Shown here in pieces: positions 17,512-25,646 of a stretch of DNA of 64,000 bases. Position 1 is the first letter of the stretch; each line of letters opens with the position of its first letter. The notes beneath the pieces are model-generated. The model saw nothing but the letters and a program-made list of their open reading frames with translations. It was not told the origin of the DNA and made no database searches. This DNA comes from Planctomycetaceae bacterium. GTDB lineage: Bacteria > Planctomycetota > Planctomycetia > Pirellulales > Pirellulaceae. Location: the NCBI GenBank assembly GCA_002723275.1, contig PBNZ01000002.1:292516-356515 (forward strand), in the 5' to 3' direction. The position numbers were made by a program, and so were the translations under genes.

Positions 17512-17901
17512 ACCGTTGCAAATCCGGACGAAAGACGAGCGTCGTGGTCAGAGTAGAAAAGAGGAAGCTTGCCTACGACGATATAGTTCAGACGGCCCAA
17601 GACCGACCTGCCAGAATGAGTTGAAAACCAACACGGCCAAAAGGTTGGTATTAATTCTCCCCCGTGTTGCTGTCCGCGATGCCTTGCCTCAAAAGGATCC
17701 TCATCGCGGATCGTCCAATTCTAACAACGACCTGCCGAATCGTCAGCGCGGCTACTAGGTGATCTCGTAGCCCCTCATTCGTGGGCGCTTATTTTCTGAA
17801 CATGACCGTTGCTCAATCATTCATAATTTTACTTCCCCCTCGCGAGCGTGGGTAAGAGTCTAAGTCATGAATCCCATGAGTCTTAGGACAATCAAGATAG
17901 G
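17512..17901. other. Intergenic region between scpB and rpe, with one imperfect hairpin
   Basis: About 390 bases without a supported gene. It must hold the rpe promoter (minus strand) and the 3' end of the scpB message. An imperfect inverted repeat lies at 17860-17886 (arms of ten bases, two-base bulge, five-base loop); it stands 15-41 bases after the scpB stop but has no T-run behind it, so it could be a weak terminator or a 3' stabilising hairpin. I see no tRNA, no convincing open reading frame and no clear promoter. Confidence 0.4.
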
Positions 17902-18651
17902 TCAGGCGTAATGAAAATCGTCGTGACGCGGGAGATCGTCGAGAGATTCGAGCTGGAATAGATCCAGAAAACGATCGGCGGTGCTGTAAAGAGTTTTTCT
18001 CGGCCTTTCCTTGGTGCGCTCGATCTTTAACAACTCACGCCGCACCAATTGGCTCAGCATTGTGCCACAGGGGCGCCCGATCAACTTATCAATGGATTGA
18101 CGATCGATGGGCTGATGGTAGGCCACAATCGCGAGCAGATCGATCGCCAGTTGGGATAGCTTCGCCTCACGCACGCGGCCGTAGAACCGTTCTCGTAACC
18201 CTTCATGTTCGGTTCGTAGTGTGAGCCGATAGCCGGCACCTTCTGAAACGACCTGGTAGGGGGCGTTGGATTCTTCGTAGCTTTGATTGAGTTTGGCGAG
18301 CAGCTCATCAACTTCGGCGGGGGTGACGCCGCGTAGATAGCCGGCCATCAGTCGGCTGGTGAGTGGTTCGTTGGATGGATGTCCAACGAACAGGATGGCC
18401 TCGAGAATTGCTTCGGCGGACACGCTGGAATCATCTTTCTCCGCCTCAACTTCCTCAGGTTCGGCAAGGTCTTGCTCCTCACTCGCGGCATTTTCCGCAC
18501 CTGTCGATGGATCCGTCGAGCTGGCCGACGTATCTTGGCCGATCAATTGAGCGAAAGCTTGCGTCAGCTGATCGACGGACAATTCCGCAGGTGGCTTTTG
18601 ATCGTCACCCGGGTCATCGGGGGATTCTTGCGGAACGTCTTTTTCGGTCAT
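17902..18651 (-). CDS. scpB: Segregation and condensation protein B, 249 aa
   Basis: ScpB is the winged-helix subunit that works with ScpA and SMC in chromosome condensation and segregation. The first 85 residues are acidic and low in complexity (Gln/Asp/Glu/Ser rich), a disordered extension. The conserved core begins at Ala-Ile-Leu-Glu-Ala-Ile-Leu-Phe-Val-Gly and includes Gly-Ala-Gly-Tyr-Arg-Leu, Leu-Ser-Gln-Leu-Ala-Ile-Asp-Leu-Leu-Ala-Ile-Val-Ala-Tyr-His-Gln-Pro and a C-terminal Tyr-Ser-Thr-Ala-Asp-Arg-Phe-Leu segment. The core length is normal. scpA is not in the window; ScpB here stands apart from it. Confidence 0.92.
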   Translation of the reverse strand: MTEKDVPQESPDDPGDDQKPPAELSVDQLTQAFAQLIGQDTSASSTDPSTGAENAASEEQDLAEPEEVEAEKDDSSVSAEAILEAILFVGHPSNEPLTSRLMAGYLRGVTPAEVDELLAKLNQSYEESNAPYQVVSEGAGYRLTLRTEHEGLRERFYGRVREAKLSQLAIDLLAIVAYHQPIDRQSIDKLIGRPCGTMLSQLVRRELLKIERTKERPRKTLYSTADRFLDLFQLESLDDLPRHDDFHYA

Positions 18652-18746
18652 GAGATTTCCGTTGACTCAGCAAGCAGAGGCTGGGATTGACAAGCCCGTG
18701 TCACCGCGCCTTTTAATTATCTGTAAATCAACGACCGATACCAAGG

Positions 18747-19598
18747 TCAATTCTGTCGCTTCTCGACTTCTTGTTTCATGAAGGCGAGACCATCGCGAGC
18801 GAGTTGTTCTTCGTTCTCATACATCCGCCGCCAGATCTTGGTTGCGGCCACTAATTCAGGAAGAGCCAATCCGAAGGCTTCGATCATGAGCCAGCCATCG
18901 TATCCAACTTCTTTCAAGCCATCGAAATTACTTGCCCAGTTAACATCACCGGTTCCTGGTGTGCTGCGATTGTTTTCTGAAATGTGCACATGAACCATAT
19001 GCGGTGCCGCCGTACGAATAGCTTCGGTCGGACATGTTTCTTCGATGTTTGCGTGGAAGCTGTCGTACATCATGCCACAGGCTGGATTGTCAACTGCCTT
19101 GCAGAAACGGGCGGTGTCGCTGGCACAATTCAGGAAATAACATTCGAAACGATTGAGATACTCGACTCCCAGTTGGACGCCGACTTGGCCGGCATGTTCA
19201 GCGACCTGTTGCATGCTATCCACGCCTCGTTTCCATTCATCTTCGGTCGGGCCGGTGCCGCTGAATTTTCCCAACGCGGAGTGATAGGGTCCGACCAGTG
19301 TTTGAGCACCGACGGCCTGGCAGCAATCAAGGGCGAGTTTGTTGTTAGCGACTCCTTGAGCTCGTATGTTGTCGTCGGGGCTGATCGGATCATCATCTTC
19401 GCCACGGACGGTGACTGCGGTACGCTCCAGACCCAAGTCATCCAGACGTTGACTCCATTGCGCCCATTTGTCGACATTCAGGTCGAAGATGGGAAGTTCG
19501 ACTCCGTCATAGCCCATCGCCTTGAGCGATTCCAACACAGGCATCATGGTGTCATCCAGATCGCCGCTCCACAGCAGCAGATTCATACCGTATTTCAT
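18747..19598 (-). CDS. Sugar epimerase/isomerase of the AP-endonuclease 2 TIM-barrel family (D-tagatose/psicose 3-epimerase-like), 283 aa
   Basis: The protein begins Met-Lys-Tyr-Gly-Met-Asn-Leu-Leu-Leu-Trp and carries Gly-Val-Glu-Leu-Pro-Ile, Val-Gly-Pro-Tyr-His, Gly-Val-Glu-Tyr-Leu-Asn-Arg-Phe-Glu (metal-binding Glu near residue 150), Met-Met-Tyr-Asp-Ser-Phe-His-Ala-Asn-Ile-Glu-Glu, His-Val-His-Ile-Ser-Glu-Asn-Asn-Arg and a late Met-Ile-Glu-Ala-Phe (second Glu). These are the metal and catalytic residues of the ketose 3-epimerase group. It acts in the cytoplasm on a ketose, exact sugar unknown. The start is well supported by an AAAGGAG eight bases upstream of the ATG at 19598. It follows the AcpH-like gene after 23 bases and is probably co-transcribed. 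Confidence 0.85.
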   Translation of the reverse strand: MKYGMNLLLWSGDLDDTMMPVLESLKAMGYDGVELPIFDLNVDKWAQWSQRLDDLGLERTAVTVRGEDDDPISPDDNIRAQGVANNKLALDCCQAVGAQTLVGPYHSALGKFSGTGPTEDEWKRGVDSMQQVAEHAGQVGVQLGVEYLNRFECYFLNCASDTARFCKAVDNPACGMMYDSFHANIEETCPTEAIRTAAPHMVHVHISENNRSTPGTGDVNWASNFDGLKEVGYDGWLMIEAFGLALPELVAATKIWRRMYENEEQLARDGLAFMKQEVEKRQN

Positions 19599-19621
19599 TG
19601 TTTCGCTCCTTTAATGCGGCA

Positions 19622-20278
19622 TTACGAAATCGTGGTGGGATCGAGTAGATCGGCAGCACGCTTTTGGACGGCCTGCCGCGCTTCCGGAAACCACTCAGCA
19701 AGCTCTTCAGGGAGCCGAGGCAGTTTCACACGTTGCATGACGTTATTCAGTCGAAACAGCAGTTTGCCATCCTCGGCGTAGTCATACAAGAACCGCTCCT
19801 GCGAAAAGCGCGGGATCAAATAGGTGAGATTCGCCACCTCTTTTCCCGATATTTGCTCGACCACCCACGTCACAAAAGCGGGATCGACGGTGTCGAGAGC
19901 GCGATAATAATCGTCCAAACGGGATGGATCTGACTGGATCAACAGATCATCCAGCAGTAATTCCACGAGAATGTGGCCAAGAAAACTGGGGCGCAATCCG
20001 TTGTCGACTGGCAGCCGGTCCCGAATAGCAACCGTGAAGGCCCACGATAATTCGGCGAAGGCCGGCGTGCGGTGGAACCAATCATCATCCCGATGATGTT
20101 GCAGCACACCCGTTGCGATCGCGACAACTCGCTGGTCCTTGTGGGCGATGAAGGGTCGTGCCGCTTTGGAACGTGCGCGAACGCGCCGATTAACCACATT
20201 TAGCCAGTCCGGAATCGCCGATCCAGCCATCAAGTAGGGTGCATGAACGTAGTTGCGGCCGTGAGCAAAGTAATTCAT
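19622..20278 (-). CDS. AcpH-like conserved protein, 218 aa, function uncertain
   Basis: The N-terminus (Met-Asn-Tyr-Phe-Ala-His-Gly) and the following Gly-Ser-Ala-Ile-Pro-Asp-Trp-Leu, then a His-His-Arg-Asp-Asp-Asp stretch and a His-Ile-Leu-Val-Glu-Leu-Leu-Leu-Asp-Asp stretch, recall acyl-carrier-protein phosphodiesterase (AcpH) and related all-helical metal-dependent proteins. The resemblance lies in the spacing of His and Asp residues, not in overall identity, so I would treat it as a hypothesis. A start four codons upstream exists, but the ATG at 20278 gives the family-like Met-Asn-Tyr-x-Ala-His N-terminus. No signal peptide. It heads a two-gene unit with the sugar epimerase. Confidence 0.55.
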   Translation of the reverse strand: MNYFAHGRNYVHAPYLMAGSAIPDWLNVVNRRVRARSKAARPFIAHKDQRVVAIATGVLQHHRDDDWFHRTPAFAELSWAFTVAIRDRLPVDNGLRPSFLGHILVELLLDDLLIQSDPSRLDDYYRALDTVDPAFVTWVVEQISGKEVANLTYLIPRFSQERFLYDYAEDGKLLFRLNNVMQRVKLPRLPEELAEWFPEARQAVQKRAADLLDPTTIS

Positions 20279-20334
20279 TGCTCTCAGCATAGCCGAATGT
20301 GATTCGCTTGACTGCCTCTTGTCGATCGCTGGCT

Positions 20335-20907
20335 CTAGTCAATCGCTGGATCGCTGGCGTTTGTCGTCGTTTCAGATGGATCCGGTTCTTCGAGCAACTG
20401 AATCAAATCAGGAATCGCGGCGGCGGCAGCTGGGCCAATTTGTCCCAAGGCCCGCGTTGCAGATCGACGAACCTCATCATCCGGATCCTTTAATAGATGC
20501 TGTAGCGTCGGCACGGCGATCACCGCTTCAGGTCCGATTCGGGCCAGCACGCGTGCCGCGACCGTCCGCACTTGTGGATTCGGATCCTGTAAGGCTTCGA
20601 CAAGCTTGGGAACGGCAGCGGGTCCCATGCGCCCGAGAGCATCCGCTGCCGCTTCAGAATCTGTCCATTCGTAATAAGGTCGGAGGCTCTCTCGTGGATC
20701 ACGGTCTGCTTGATCCTGGTCGGATGCCGATGATGCGATCTCGTCCGCCATTTCGGCAGGACTACTTTCGTCGGTTTCGGGAATCTCTATCTCGACCGGC
20801 TCCTGAACCACCACCGTTGATTCCTGCCACCGATTGCAAGCGGCTAAGGAAAGCCAAAGCAGCCCCAGCACACAGACCATCGTCTTGGTTCGTCGGTGAA
20901 TCGTCAT
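20335..20907 (-). CDS. HEAT-repeat lipoprotein, 190 aa
   Basis: A basic N-terminus and hydrophobic core end in the lipobox Leu-Ala-Ala-Cys at about residue 24, so the mature protein is probably lipid-anchored. After an acidic linker of about 50 residues come three HEAT/PBS-lyase-type helical repeats of about 37 residues, each with a Leu-Gly-x-Met/Ile-Gly-Pro-x-Ala block and a following Pro-x-Leu-x-x-Leu-Leu-x-Asp-Pro. HEAT repeats mediate protein contacts; no catalytic motif is seen. The upstream neighbour is a divergent S41 protease 338 bases away; the downstream AcpH-like gene begins 56 bases after its stop. Confidence 0.8.
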   Translation of the reverse strand: MTIHRRTKTMVCVLGLLWLSLAACNRWQESTVVVQEPVEIEIPETDESSPAEMADEIASSASDQDQADRDPRESLRPYYEWTDSEAAADALGRMGPAAVPKLVEALQDPNPQVRTVAARVLARIGPEAVIAVPTLQHLLKDPDDEVRRSATRALGQIGPAAAAAIPDLIQLLEEPDPSETTTNASDPAID

Positions 20908-21245
20908 CGGTTCGGTTGGATCCCTACACGCAGCTTTGCTATCATCGAGGAAGGTTGAGACGCAACCGTGATCGACCCCACTTGGGGGGCGAACGCAGTT
21001 TCGACAAGGTGAGATTTGGAGTCTTCAGGTCGAGCTGAACAAGGATTGAGCTCAACCTTAAAGCTTTAGAATTATACCGGATCCAAAAGCACTGCCCTGC
21101 TCTTCCGCTGGGAATAGAGGCTTGTGATGTACGGGTTGTACCGTTTGCTCAGCCTGGAACATACTGCAAGTGAAATCGACGCCTGCATCACCCGCTTGGA
21201 AGGGCAGATTTGGCGTCTTCGAGGAATTCAACAAAGGAGCTCTTC
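20908..21245. other. Divergent intergenic region before the S41 protease gene
   Basis: About 338 bases between the starts of the HEAT lipoprotein (minus) and the S41 protease (plus). A short near-palindrome centred at about 21050 and a TTGAGC...TAGAAT pair (21048-21053 and 21069-21074, spacer only 15) may be promoter elements for the protease, but the fit is weak. The last 120 bases hold a 50-codon open reading frame listed separately. No RNA gene was seen. Confidence 0.35.
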
Positions 21246-21279
21246 GTGCCGCTTCGGAATCTCACCATCCTCCTCATGA
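21127..21279 (+). CDS. Candidate small ORF (50 aa) overlapping the start of the S41 protease gene
   Basis: An ATG at 21127 opens a 50-codon frame that ends with TGA at 21277-21279, 34 bases inside the protease gene in another frame. The first 37 codons give a plausible amphipathic helix with alternating Leu, Glu and Arg (Leu-Glu-His-Thr-Ala-Ser-Glu-Ile-Asp-Ala-Cys, then Leu-Glu-Gly-Gln-Ile-Trp-Arg-Leu-Arg), while the overlapping end is Ser-rich and featureless. There is no Shine-Dalgarno in front of it. If translated, it could couple translation to the protease start. I recognise no family; it may be chance. Confidence 0.25.
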   Translation: MYGLYRLLSLEHTASEIDACITRLEGQIWRLRGIQQRSSSCRFGISPSSS

Positions 21280-22589
21280 CCGCTTTGGTTTCTTTGCTCT
21301 GTTACGCCGAAGCTGGGCGAAATCGGTATGCAAGCATCCTTTCGGAATCCATTGACAAGATCTCTTCCTACTACGTGGAACCGGTCGAAGCGCGAAAGTT
21401 GTTCGAGGGCGGCATGAACGGAATGCTCACCGATCTTGATCCTTATTCCGGATATATCAGACCAGAAGATTTCAGCGAATTTCAAGTTGATATTCAGCAG
21501 GAGTTTGGTGGTATCGGCGTCGAGGTCGGCCTGGAAAATGAACGACTGACCGTGCTGAGTCCCGTTCCCGGAACTCCTGCCTACGAAGCTGGTCTACGGT
21601 CCGGTGACACAATTCTTGCCATCGATGGCCAGGACACCGAAGGTTTTAGCCTCGAAGATGCCGTTGGGTTGATGCGAGGTCCACGGGGATCAACGGTTCT
21701 CGTGAAGGTGCGTCACAAAGGCATCGAAGAACCCAAAGAGTATCCGATCGTGCGCGAAAGGATTCGAATTGAGTCGGTTCGTGGAGAACGGCGATCGGAA
21801 GACTCGCAATGGATCTTTCAAATCGAAGACGATTCACGTATCGGGTACATTCGACTAACGGGTTTTGGCGAGCATACAACCGAGGATTTCAAACGCAGCC
21901 TCAATGAAATGCAGGGTGAAATTGAAGGATTGATAATCGATCTTCGAGGCAATGCTGGCGGTTTATTGACGTCGGCCGTCGAGATCTGCGACATGTTCAT
22001 CGATGGAGGCGAGGTCATTGTCAGCACACGTGGGCGCGATCCGACCGAGGAACGCGTGGTCGTTGCTGAAGAACCTCCGCTTGTTGATCCTGATTTGCCG
22101 GTAGTCGTGCTGGTGGATCCCCTGTCGGCAAGTGCCAGCGAGATTCTTGCCGCCTGTTTGCAGGACTATGGTCGAGCGACCATCGTGGGTGAACGCAGTT
22201 GGGGAAAAGGGACGGTCCAAAACGTCATTGAAATTGAAGGCGGTCGCAGCGCAATTCGACTCACCACACAAACCTACTGGCGTCCGAGTGGAAAGAATAT
22301 TCATCGCCACGTTGATGCAACGGATGAAGATGAATGGGGGGTCAAACCGCTTGCCGAAAACGAAGTCAAACTGACCAGCGAAGAACGGGAAAAGGTCTAT
22401 CGGTTTCGCCGTCTGCGAGAAACGAGCGGACGTGTGGATGGCGAGGAGATGACGGAAGAACAGATTGAGCTTGAAGATTATGTCGATCCTCAATTGCAAC
22501 GGGCGATTGATACCCTCAAGAAAGAGATGCCACCTCGTATCACGGATCGACCGATGGGCGTTGAAATCGATAAGTTCGCTCGACGCTGA
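21246..22589 (+). CDS. S41-family carboxyl-terminal processing protease, 447 aa
   Basis: Members of this family are periplasmic serine proteases with a Ser/Lys dyad that clip C-terminal tails. A GTG at 21246 is chosen because an AAAGGAG stands six bases upstream; a TTG at 21210 would put the signal sequence too far inside. The N-terminus is a single hydrophobic signal or anchor (Leu-Thr-Ile-Leu-Leu-Met-Thr-Ala-Leu-Val). A PDZ domain covers about residues 86-158 (starts Phe-Gly-Gly-Ile-Gly-Val-Glu-Val). The protease core has Asp-Leu-Arg-Gly-Asn-Ala-Gly-Gly-Leu-Leu, Ser-Ala-Ser-Ala-Ser-Glu (catalytic Ser296) and Trp-Gly-Lys-Gly-Thr-Val-Gln (Lys321). A charged tail of about 100 residues follows. 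The target is unknown; the rnz-like gene follows on the same strand. Confidence 0.93.
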   Translation: MPLRNLTILLMTALVSLLCYAEAGRNRYASILSESIDKISSYYVEPVEARKLFEGGMNGMLTDLDPYSGYIRPEDFSEFQVDIQQEFGGIGVEVGLENERLTVLSPVPGTPAYEAGLRSGDTILAIDGQDTEGFSLEDAVGLMRGPRGSTVLVKVRHKGIEEPKEYPIVRERIRIESVRGERRSEDSQWIFQIEDDSRIGYIRLTGFGEHTTEDFKRSLNEMQGEIEGLIIDLRGNAGGLLTSAVEICDMFIDGGEVIVSTRGRDPTEERVVVAEEPPLVDPDLPVVVLVDPLSASASEILAACLQDYGRATIVGERSWGKGTVQNVIEIEGGRSAIRLTTQTYWRPSGKNIHRHVDATDEDEWGVKPLAENEVKLTSEEREKVYRFRRLRETSGRVDGEEMTEEQIELEDYVDPQLQRAIDTLKKEMPPRITDRPMGVEIDKFARR

Positions 22590-22716
22590 TCGACCGCCGC
22601 GGAAATCCGACTTGGAAGCCGTTCGAGGCTCTCGGATCTTTTCTCGCTCCCCTTTATTGTCTCGCTCTGCACGATTAAACTCATCGACCGGTTGTTCGGT
22701 TTCAGATGGGATATGC

Positions 22717-23556
22717 ATGGTCAATAATCTGCCAGTCAAGACGCTTCAGCATAACGGTCTCACGATCGAGGGCTATTCGCGTGCCGCGGTGCAGTCCTAT
22801 TGGCGTGTCCCGGAAATGAAATTGGGATTTGATCTGGGAGCTCAGCCTTGGGACTTCATGGGAACGGGCAACTGGTTCATTTCGCATGCGCATCTGGATC
22901 ATATCGCCGCTCTTCCCGTCTATGTCGCTCGCCGACGAATGATGAAGATGAGTCCTCCGAAGATCTATCTTCCGAGTTGCGCCGTTGAAAACGTTAAACG
23001 GATGTTGCACGCCTTCAGCCGACTTGACCGCGGTCGACTTCCTTGTCACCTGGTGGGTGTGGAGTCAAATCAAGAGATCGAGCTTTCTCGGGAGCGATTA
23101 GTCACGACGCACGCTACCAAGCACACGTTGCCGTCTCTCGGCTATGTTGTTTGGGATCGACGGAATAAGCTCAAGCCTGAGTATTCGGAACTGCGCGGTG
23201 ACCAGATCCGAGATCTTCGACAGGCGGGCGAAGAGGTGACGGTTGAGCAACGTGTCCCCAGGCTCGCCTATCTTGGAGATAGCACCCCTGTGGGACTCGA
23301 TGAGAATCCCGTGATGTACGAAGCCGAAGTGCTGATCACGGAAATGACGTTTCTGGCGCCCGATCACCGTAAACAAAAGATTCATAAACTTGGGCATATC
23401 CATTTAGACGACATTGTCGCCAGGAAAGATCGATTCGAAAATCAGTTGGTGATCGCTACCCATTTCAGCACGCGTTACCATTCACGTCAGATCGAAGCCA
23501 TTGTAAAAAAAGCCATGCCAGACATGCTTGATGGACGTTTGCATCTCTGGCTGTAA
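22717..23556 (+). CDS. Metallo-beta-lactamase-fold hydrolase, ribonuclease Z-like, 279 aa
   Basis: The fold is shown by His-Ala-His-Leu-Asp-His at residues 57-62 (the HxHxDH zinc motif), a later Leu-Gly-Asp-Ser-Thr-Pro (bridging Asp) and Ala-Thr-His-Phe-Ser-Thr-Arg-Tyr-His near the C-terminus, the arrangement of the RNase Z / ElaC group, which trims tRNA 3' ends. The sequence is shorter and more divergent than typical RNase Z, and could be another phosphodiesterase of that group. The frame is open upstream to 22465, but the ATG at 22717 gives a normal N-terminus and lies 127 bases after the S41 protease stop. The 3' end overlaps the earliest possible hemW starts. Confidence 0.8.
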   Translation: MVNNLPVKTLQHNGLTIEGYSRAAVQSYWRVPEMKLGFDLGAQPWDFMGTGNWFISHAHLDHIAALPVYVARRRMMKMSPPKIYLPSCAVENVKRMLHAFSRLDRGRLPCHLVGVESNQEIELSRERLVTTHATKHTLPSLGYVVWDRRNKLKPEYSELRGDQIRDLRQAGEEVTVEQRVPRLAYLGDSTPVGLDENPVMYEAEVLITEMTFLAPDHRKQKIHKLGHIHLDDIVARKDRFENQLVIATHFSTRYHSRQIEAIVKKAMPDMLDGRLHLWL

Positions 23557-24721
23557 CCGTCCAGGCGTCTTACGAGTGTCTCAACTGTCATCCCCTCCCA
23601 ATCTGCCTCGTTCGACATACGTGCATGTCCCGTTCTGTCGACATCGTTGTGGCTATTGCAATTTCACGTTGATTGCCGGAAGGGATGACTTGATTCCAGC
23701 CTATCTTGAGGCCTTGTCGATAGAGCTATCTCATCTCGACATACCGCTTCCGATGGATACGATTTTTCTCGGAGGTGGAACTCCCTCGCATCTTTCACCG
23801 GCACAATTGAACCAACTCTTCTCGATGATTCATGAGGCGTTTCCGTTACGCGCTGGCGGCGAATTCTCGCTCGAAGCCAACCCGGCTGATATCAGTCACG
23901 AGCAAGTTAAGTTGTTTGCCGATGCGGGTGTTAATCGGGTCAGTTTGGGAATTCAATCGTTTGATGATCAAAAACTTGCGACGTTGGAGCGAGACCATCG
24001 GGCAAACACGATTTTCGAAGCAACTAAAATTGTGGCCTCGCAGATTGATAATCTGTCGTTGGATCTGATTTTTGGGGTACCGGGCGAAACGCGTGCGACT
24101 TGGCAGCGGGATTTGCAGCAGGCGGTTGCCTTGGCTCCGCAACATATTTCAACCTATGGTCTAACCTATGAACCTGGGACGTCGTTCTGGAACCGACGCC
24201 AGAAGCAGCAGCTTTCACCGCTTGCGGAAGACGATGAGGCGTGGATGTATGAGTTGGCGATCGATACGCTAACAGCAAAGGGTTTTAAGCATTACGAGGT
24301 CTCGAATTTTGCTCAACAAGCGTATCGCAGTAAACACAATCAAGTTTACTGGACGGGAGCCCCCTATTTTGCGATTGGCCCCGGAGCTGCACGGTTTGTC
24401 GATGGGGTGCGAGAAATAAATCATCGCAGCACCACCACCTATCTGAAACGTGTTATGGCAGGCCAGTCACCCGTTGCGGAACGCGAAACCTTAACTCCTG
24501 AACAACTTGCCCGCGAGCGTCTCGTTTTCGGTTTGCGGCGAATGCAGGGTGTCGATGCTGATCAATTCGCAACCGACACCGGGTTTTCGATCGAGAACCT
24601 GGCCGGTAGCGTCGTCGATCGCTGTTGTGAACAGGGTTGGTTGCGGTGGCAAAGTCGTCGTTTGCAATTGACGCGTTCCGGCTTGCTGCTGAGTGATTCC
24701 TTGTGGCCAGAGTTCCTCTAG
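23531..24721 (+). CDS. hemW: HemW-like radical SAM protein (formerly coproporphyrinogen III oxidase-like), 396 aa
   Basis: HemW is a radical SAM haem chaperone related to HemN. The iron-sulfur motif Cys-x3-Cys-x2-Cys is at Cys36, Cys40 and Cys43, in the context Val-Pro-Phe-Cys-Arg-His-Arg-Cys-Gly-Tyr-Cys-Asn-Phe. Other family blocks are Phe-Leu-Gly-Gly-Gly-Thr-Pro-Ser, Glu-Ala-Asn-Pro, Val-Ser-Leu-Gly-Ile-Gln-Ser-Phe, Asp-Leu-Ile-Phe-Gly-Val-Pro-Gly and His-Tyr-Glu-Val-Ser-Asn-Phe-Ala. HemN-specific extra Cys is absent before the motif, which favours HemW. The start is uncertain: ATG 23531 overlaps the previous gene by 26 bases, while a GTG at 23576 would begin 20 bases after its stop and give a leader of about 20 residues. 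Confidence 0.88.
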   Translation: MDVCISGCNRPGVLRVSQLSSPPNLPRSTYVHVPFCRHRCGYCNFTLIAGRDDLIPAYLEALSIELSHLDIPLPMDTIFLGGGTPSHLSPAQLNQLFSMIHEAFPLRAGGEFSLEANPADISHEQVKLFADAGVNRVSLGIQSFDDQKLATLERDHRANTIFEATKIVASQIDNLSLDLIFGVPGETRATWQRDLQQAVALAPQHISTYGLTYEPGTSFWNRRQKQQLSPLAEDDEAWMYELAIDTLTAKGFKHYEVSNFAQQAYRSKHNQVYWTGAPYFAIGPGAARFVDGVREINHRSTTTYLKRVMAGQSPVAERETLTPEQLARERLVFGLRRMQGVDADQFATDTGFSIENLAGSVVDRCCEQGWLRWQSRRLQLTRSGLLLSDSLWPEFL

Positions 24722-24750
24722 TCGACGGCTGATCGTGATTCGATCGTTTT

Positions 24751-24796
24751 CGGCAAAAGCCCCTTTTGTGCCGGGAAAACGGCGCAGTTTTTTCCC
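24751..24796 (+). terminator. Possible terminator structure after hemW
   Basis: Two adjacent hairpins stand 30-75 bases after the hemW stop. The first (24751-24773) pairs CGGCAAAAG with CTTTTGTGCCG across a CCC loop with one bulge. The second (24773-24796) pairs GGGAAAA with TTTTCCC, so its right arm contains the T-run. The arrangement could end the S41-rnz-hemW message before the EcsC-family gene. It is not a textbook terminator. Confidence 0.35.
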
Positions 24797-24860
24797 AAGA
24801 TCTGCGTAACTTCGGCGAATTACCCGTATCTGTAAACTACCCAAACACCTTATAGGGAAA

Positions 24861-25586
24861 GTGCCGATGTACTATCCATTTGAACAACCAGAACCCTTCG
24901 AAAAACAATCGGGTGAAGCTCAGTCGTCCGCTGAGTTGGCCTCATCGGATTTCGATGAACAACAGCGAGTTGTTGTTTTCGAAAAGCTGGTGGATTGGTT
25001 GATCGAGACCGATCCCTGGAAAGTTCGTCGTTACGTGCAGTCGCTACGCGAACGTTATCCCGACGCAGCGGATGATGAGCTGGTGGAAAAGGTTGTGAGC
25101 GTCAAGTCGGTAAAGAACGGCCTGATCGGAGCTGCCACCGCGGTGCCAGGCTTTCTGGCTCTCCCGATCGTCGTCCCTGCAGACTTGATTGCATCATGGC
25201 AGATACAAATTAATCTCGCGCTTTGCATTGCTCATATTTATGGTCATGAGATTGACGGCCATAACGTCGCCAAAATCAAAACCGACCTGTTCATGATCCT
25301 GGCCGGCGAGGAAGCGCGGGAGTCTTTCGAGGTGATGGGTATTGAAGTCGATCAAGTAACCCAGGAAACAGTTCGCCGTTATGTGACTCGTGAGATCGCC
25401 ATTGAGCTTTGGAAACATCTGGGGCTCCGTATCATGCGGATGACAGGCGTCCGTTCGTTCGCTCGTCTCTCAAAAGCCGTTCCGCTGGTGGGAGCCCCAA
25501 TCGGTTTCGTGTTTGATTACTCGGCCACACGCAGTGTCGGCGAGGCAGCGCGCGAGTATTACAGTCCGCAGCAGTCGGCGGCGTAA
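24861..25586 (+). CDS. EcsC-family protein, 241 aa
   Basis: The central part (from about residue 90) matches the EcsC pattern: a Gly-Leu-Ile-Gly-Ala-Ala-Thr-Ala-Val-Pro-Gly turn, Leu-Pro-Ile-Val-Val-Pro-Ala-Asp-Leu, and a helical Ile-Asn-Leu-Ala-Leu-Cys-Ile-Ala-His-Ile-Tyr-Gly segment, followed by a C-terminal Pro-Leu-Val-Gly-Ala-Pro-Ile-Gly-Phe-Val-Phe-Asp-Tyr helix. These glycine-rich hydrophobic stretches suggest a membrane-associated protein. The biochemical role of the family is unclear. The start is either GTG 24861 or ATG 24867; an AGGG is upstream of both. It is convergent with the selenoprotein candidate, and the terminator between them serves mainly the minus strand. Confidence 0.7.
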   Translation: MPMYYPFEQPEPFEKQSGEAQSSAELASSDFDEQQRVVVFEKLVDWLIETDPWKVRRYVQSLRERYPDAADDELVEKVVSVKSVKNGLIGAATAVPGFLALPIVVPADLIASWQIQINLALCIAHIYGHEIDGHNVAKIKTDLFMILAGEEARESFEVMGIEVDQVTQETVRRYVTREIAIELWKHLGLRIMRMTGVRSFARLSKAVPLVGAPIGFVFDYSATRSVGEAAREYYSPQQSAA

Positions 25587-25589
25587 ACG

Positions 25590-25623
25590 AAAAAAGGCCT
25601 CCCGACATGAATGCGGGAGGCCT
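25590..25623 (-). terminator. Intrinsic terminator of the ArsC-like selenoprotein gene
   Basis: A perfect 10-base-pair stem (25595-25604 with 25614-25623, AGGCCTCCCG type) with a nine-base loop lies 24 bases after the stop of the minus-strand gene. On the minus strand the stem is followed directly by six T, the classic rho-independent signal. On the plus strand no T-run follows, but the hairpin could still help to end the EcsC message. Confidence 0.85.
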
Positions 25624-25646
25624 GATTGAGTGCCCTGATTGCGTGA

